Shown piece by piece: positions 37,501 through 39,914 of a stretch of 39,914 nt of DNA (the stretch's first letter is position 1; each line of letters starts with the position of its first letter). Origin of the DNA: Deltaproteobacteria bacterium. Lineage in GTDB: Bacteria; UBA10199; SPLOWO2-01-44-7. The notes below the pieces were generated by a model, which saw nothing but the letters and a program-made list of their open reading frames with translations, did no database searches and was not told the DNA's origin. Made by a program: the position numbers and the translations under genes. The stretch lies in the NCBI GenBank assembly GCA_023265595.1, contig JAHFSU010000009.1, positions 17,135-57,048 on the forward strand, in the 5' to 3' direction.

Positions 37501-37549
37501 TCAAAAACAGGGTCACTATAAAAGATAGTATAAAAGAGGCTCTCTTCAA
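34514..37549 (-). CDS. secreted surface protein with beta-helix and thrombospondin type 3 repeats
   Basis: A 1011-aa exported protein. Signal peptide (residues 1-22), then an N-terminal region (about 30-230) with the periodic V-x-x-N/G-x-x-I pattern of a right-handed beta-helix (NRIENGTITGDGSSGSYGVHMVGTGNTINGGTIENF). From about 395 to 960 there are a dozen or more thrombospondin type 3-like calcium repeats (DSDGDGVANALDNCPTVVN form, with DxDxDG sites and paired Cys). The C-terminus has GSGCSL (Cys978), a membrane helix and RRQKK tail. It starts with TTG, supported by AGGAGG eight bases upstream. The promoter is sigma28-like. It is probably a cell-surface adhesin or scaffold whose calcium repeats stiffen the stalk; sorting is likely by the tail. 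Confidence 0.88.
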   Translation of the reverse strand: MKRASFILSFIVTLFLMAPVWADHEAGHCIVTSPSGNSTVAGSFLNLLRSSGCRKITFDVDHVNPLVSIMEVYSGVRIEGSEGIKLQYDTHYRWPEGSYKRCLVRVRPSGGSTAGVTLTNLAIKNQFGEGICIEDVSGKIVQGSRFSNLKIESKTIGINLATSNNNRIENGTITGDGSSGSYGVHMVGTGNTINGGTIENFDWAVNFEGVVAQLNNVSRTNMLKIKTEAIRLHPPTPIMYPAPKDLWQAFATATQTVLTGVVNSAVRSVEVYSFKTTSQGKDYTYKMTIDPLNKIAQDMDDDARLPWNERRFTAVVNKRDLDLTSSAIALKGFVSVGQSGLTTAFSGGSQANGLDSLYVVAGDIACADSEWFWQSFDRSSGRDRNSAYRGWEVDFDKDGIDNSCVAPSCNNSRLAEDLNRDCSVQRNESDPTDNASRYDADGDGIPDHEGTGQSVDNCIGVANHDQRDSNNNGIGDACEGDSDGDGVANALDNCPTVVNRDQYDSNGNGIGDACERRIGLAPANPADADSDGILNVGDNCPAVANPDQKDTDGDGVGDVCDPDIDNDGLANTEEDLNGNGIVDTDPANPSLPVETGPLEADSDGDGICDGPGWGGGDAGTCIRPLDNCPLVNNREQTNRDEDTIGDACDLNPTLFGGSTDSDTPSGAIGDGPDETDNCPAIYNPSQTDTDSDGVGNACDPDDDNDGLDDATESGRPRAVTRTTGVPFYLRTDSDGDGYLDGVDICPIYPNKTENDNYYASGGTTMPLSSCGNFPEDDLDNDGKKGSSDNCPFIANKDQRDTDTDGQGDACDLDDDNDSGNEIECRDYLRGFSTQAPNTIPSARNDKTCDFDESANPRLFPWDPNSDHKDGEIFQPADTMCDGPGEGFDRDGSLTKCIASDPCPETYLDCTPGTEPVAPPNPGESVDEDTDDDTIPNGSDNCPDVSNFNQLDTDGDGLGDVCDPNPSVGVVPQVQGSGCSLHVEGKWNALSLAMILFNAGLLGILRRQKKFK

Positions 37550-37570
37550 TTTTGTCTCCTCCTACTTCAG

Positions 37571-37597
37571 TTATCGGCAATTCTCCAAAAAGGTTGC
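37571..37597 (-). promoter_or_regulatory. sigma28 (FliA)-like promoter, surface protein gene
   Basis: Minus-strand GCAACCTT, 11-base spacer, GCCGATAA (37571-37578). The -10 equals the FliA consensus and the spacing is exact; the -35 is weaker. It lies 21 bases before the TTG start of the 1011-aa gene. Confidence 0.58.
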
Positions 37598-37683
37598 TAA
37601 GTTTGAGGCTCTTTTTTGGCATATTTTTATAACTAGTTGATATTATTCAATATTATTTTTATTATTTTTTTCGATTTTCTTTA

Positions 37684-37710
37684 GCAACTTTTTTTGAATT
37701 CTGCCGATAA
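37684..37710 (+). promoter_or_regulatory. sigma28 (FliA)-like promoter, MORN protein gene
   Basis: GCAACTTT, 11-base spacer, GCCGATAA (37703-37710). It is nearly identical in layout to the divergent site at 37571-37597; the shared TAGCAAC and GCCGATAACT form an inverted arrangement around A/T-rich DNA. It is 26 bases before ATG 37737. Confidence 0.58.
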
Positions 37711-37736
37711 CTACTATAGGGGAGAAAGAAGATTTT

Positions 37737-39914
37737 ATGGATAAAACATATTTTAGAACTCCCTCTCCCCTTGTGGGAGAGGGTTGCCTGTCCGCCGGTA
37801 GTGTGGCGGGAGGGAAGGGGAAAACGGATAGCAATGCTCGCCCTCCCCTTAATCCTCTCCCATCAAGGGAGGGGCAAATAGATTTGCAAAACCCGCGCGA
37901 CGAATATCTATTAGTAGTGGCGCAAATGGAGCCGGGAGTGGAAAAACCCCTTCCCGCACCAGCACCACTCGTTGTAAAACCGGCACCCATTCCCAACTCA
38001 ACACCTCTCCCCTATCCTGTTCCGGTAACGACACAATCTCTGATTGATGAAATGTTGGGAGATGACGTGGCAAAAGGGTTGACGGCGCAAGATGCCTTGG
38101 TTGCAAAAGGTCAAAAAGCCGTCGACGAGCTTTTAAATACCTTTCGCACACTGGGTCCCGAAGAGATCAACAAATTATTCTTGGTCATCATTACATTGAA
38201 AAAAATCGGCGGTGAAAAGGTCGAAAGGGAATTGATAGCCGCCTTGGATGCAAATCATTTAAATCCAAAAACACTGACCCGTGTTGCCGATGCCTTGGGC
38301 GATCTGAAATCGCAAAATGGCATTGTTAGTTTGGAGGAGTTTTTTTTGCGCTATAGCGATAATTCCACCATGCAAGTGGCGGCGGCCTGTGCCCTCGTCA
38401 AAATCATGGACTCGATGGAGGAAAAGAAATTTTATTTTGATTTTTTAGTCACGCAGAAAAAGGATCCCTCTTGCAATCCAGAGTGCAAAGGAAAAATTGA
38501 TGCCGCGTTAAGAGAGTCGACAAATCGCTCTTCAAGTGAAGTGGACGGTATTGCCCTTGCCCCCATAGGCTCGGCACGAGGAGAAAAGCCAAAGGCGGCA
38601 GAACCCCCTGCGGCTCTCGCGGCAAAAAAACCGGAAGAGGTAAAAGCCCCGGAAGAAGCGCCACTCAAAGGAGCCTCTCAAGCACCCGATCAGGAACCTA
38701 AAGAGCCGCCTCGGGCACCAGTGAAACCGATCGTTCCTCTCCGCTATCTCGATAAAAATGGAAAAGAAGTGAAACCCAATGAATTGACCGATGCGGAAGG
38801 GGTCATTGAATATAGTGATGGGAGTACTTATGCGGGGGAAATTACCTCAAAGGGTCTCCGAAGCGGTAAAGGAAAATGGGCAAACAAAGCAGGAGATTAT
38901 ATCATCGGCCAGTGGCTAAGAGATGTCCCCTACGGATTAGTCGAATCCTTCAAAGCAGCAACCCGCGAAAAATATACAGGCGAAATGGATAATTGGAAGA
39001 GAGAGGGAGTAGGAAAAACAGAATGGATGAATGATAAAAGTAAAGCCCTTCGAACCGAAGAGGGAAAATATAGCGATGACAAACTGGTAGAAGCAAAGAA
39101 AGCCGCCGTAGTGGTAGAAGTAAGTATTATAGGACCAAAACAGAAAGATGAGGATTTTGTCAGTTATATCAACCACACCTTCCCTCCCCGGCAAGATCCA
39201 AAAGTTTATCTCCTTCTTGAAAAAGCAATCGCGGGATCGGGAAAAAAAGTGGTCATCGAAGAGTGCAAAGCCGAGAGAGAAAAGGTAGTCAATGAACAAG
39301 ATGAACTAAAAAGGGCTTATGTCTGCAATCTGCCGGGCGTTTCCAAAAAAATTGAATTTAAATCGACTTTCGACGAATCGACAAATGAATGGTCTCTTTG
39401 GGAGTATACGTTTGAAGGAGTGATTGCCTCATTTGCCTCTTCAAACGTTGAGGGGGTTTATCTTTTACCCGACATTAGCAAAAATACAATAAAAGTGGTC
39501 ACTTTTAAGGATAAGACAAAAATCTTTCAGACAGCGGCCAAAATATTGAAACCTCAAGACCCCGCTTTAGAAAAGAGTACCCTTTCGATTCTATATAATG
39601 AAGGAAGAAAGGTGATCATAAAAAAGCCTTGTTTGATGGATGGCGCAGAAAAGCTGGTCACAAAAACCGATTCAGGATTAAAAAAACTCAAAACCCCGAT
39701 CATTGCCAGATCTCAAAACTATCTTTGTGGTTCAGAGAGTGCTGCCCTCTCCAAAAAGATGTCGATCCAAAAAGTGGTGGCAGGAGATCCCAATCTTGAA
39801 AAATATGAATGCCAATTTCCAAAAGGCCATTGGGAATGGAAAGTGTCTCCAAGGATGAAAGTGCCGGCTCTTGAGGGACGAGATTCCTCCTTTTTAGAAG
39901 ACAGAAGCTCTGTT
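37737..39914 (+). CDS. MORN-repeat protein with helical N-terminal domain (partial, runs off the window)
   Basis: An open frame of 726 codons with no stop before the window end. The first 45 codons or so are read through a G/C-rich palindromic repeat and give an odd sequence (TPSPLVGEGCLSAG), so the true start could be later, for example the ATG in VVAQMEPG. Next come a Pro-rich linker (PLPAPAPLVVKPAPIPNSTP), a helical HEAT-like domain (about 105-230: LNTFRTLGPEEINKLFLVIITLKKIGG), an Ala/Pro/Lys-rich linker (280-330) and one or two MORN units (YSDGSTYAGEITSKGLRSGKGKW, then YIIGQWLRDVPYG). The rest is an unknown region with several Cys. The promoter is sigma28-like. It is probably envelope-associated, although no signal peptide is seen. 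Confidence 0.75.
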   Translation, partial: MDKTYFRTPSPLVGEGCLSAGSVAGGKGKTDSNARPPLNPLPSREGQIDLQNPRDEYLLVVAQMEPGVEKPLPAPAPLVVKPAPIPNSTPLPYPVPVTTQSLIDEMLGDDVAKGLTAQDALVAKGQKAVDELLNTFRTLGPEEINKLFLVIITLKKIGGEKVERELIAALDANHLNPKTLTRVADALGDLKSQNGIVSLEEFFLRYSDNSTMQVAAACALVKIMDSMEEKKFYFDFLVTQKKDPSCNPECKGKIDAALRESTNRSSSEVDGIALAPIGSARGEKPKAAEPPAALAAKKPEEVKAPEEAPLKGASQAPDQEPKEPPRAPVKPIVPLRYLDKNGKEVKPNELTDAEGVIEYSDGSTYAGEITSKGLRSGKGKWANKAGDYIIGQWLRDVPYGLVESFKAATREKYTGEMDNWKREGVGKTEWMNDKSKALRTEEGKYSDDKLVEAKKAAVVVEVSIIGPKQKDEDFVSYINHTFPPRQDPKVYLLLEKAIAGSGKKVVIEECKAEREKVVNEQDELKRAYVCNLPGVSKKIEFKSTFDESTNEWSLWEYTFEGVIASFASSNVEGVYLLPDISKNTIKVVTFKDKTKIFQTAAKILKPQDPALEKSTLSILYNEGRKVIIKKPCLMDGAEKLVTKTDSGLKKLKTPIIARSQNYLCGSESAALSKKMSIQKVVAGDPNLEKYECQFPKGHWEWKVSPRMKVPALEGRDSSFLEDRSSV
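37760..37875. repeat. palindromic repeat read in frame near the start of the MORN gene
   Basis: CCTCTCCC/GGGAGAGG, CCGCC/GGCGG and CCTCTCCC with AAGGGAGGGG make three hairpins over about 115 bp. Such CCCTCTCCC-type elements are common intergenic repeats in many bacteria. Here the element has no stop codon in the frame that continues into the MORN gene. Confidence 0.65.

Noticed and set aside
37643-38151. Two overlapping minus-strand frames near the right end
   Set aside because: They are shadows of the plus-strand MORN gene and its G/C-rich repeat; the plus frame stays open for 726 codons.

Overview
The window looks like chromosomal DNA of a Gram-negative bacterium of moderate GC content, probably from the old Deltaproteobacteria/Bdellovibrionota sphere. 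This is an inference from gene content: a Bdellovibrio-type bacterial histone, a bacterial ceramide-synthesis gene set, a FlhB/SctU export-gate protein, xerC-hslV-hslU, and secreted proteins ending in a Gly-Cys-Ser plus membrane-anchor tail similar in layout to MYXO-CTERM. There is no phage, transposase or CRISPR array.

Layout. 1-3.6 kb: a small unknown gene, an orphan NuoI-type ferredoxin, dCTP deaminase divergent from the transglycosylase MtgA, a 59-aa histone-fold protein, a small secreted protein and an RRM protein. 3.66-6.07 kb: a minus-strand operon bufA-bufB-bufC plus an INSIG-like membrane protein, a copper-binding RiPP (bufferin) locus with an unusual last gene. 6.1-10.65 kb: mostly poorly known envelope or secreted proteins, including LssY_C, PepSY-like, carboxylesterase and DUF1543 proteins. 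10.68-10.94 kb: tRNA-Glu and tRNA-Lys. 11.2-14.2 kb: typA and a DEAD-box helicase on the plus strand. 14.2-16.3 kb: a short unknown gene, a DoxX protein and an unknown 384-aa protein. 16.3-20.6 kb: one 1410-codon frame that reads as a subtilase joined to a lipoprotein. 20.8-22.2 kb: an MFS exporter and a 56-aa conserved small protein.

From 37.55 down to 22.2 kb, thirteen genes point the same way (minus strand): a thrombospondin-type-3-repeat surface protein, xerC, hslV, hslU, purA, a TetR regulator, serine palmitoyltransferase, a GNAT-type ceramide synthase, an SDR ceramide reductase, an FHA protein, flhB/sctU, purE and a Kef-type antiporter. The three lipid genes with the TetR gene form a plausible regulated ceramide pathway. 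The right end (37.7 kb onward) carries a MORN/HEAT-like protein that runs off the window.

The most notable points are the INSIG-like protein inside a bufferin operon, the histone, the subtilase-lipoprotein frame with an A7 run exactly at the junction, matching sigma28-type promoters on the divergent pair at 37.6 kb, a non-canonical NPTE site in the FlhB/SctU protein, and several palindromic intergenic repeats, one of which is read in frame at the start of a gene.
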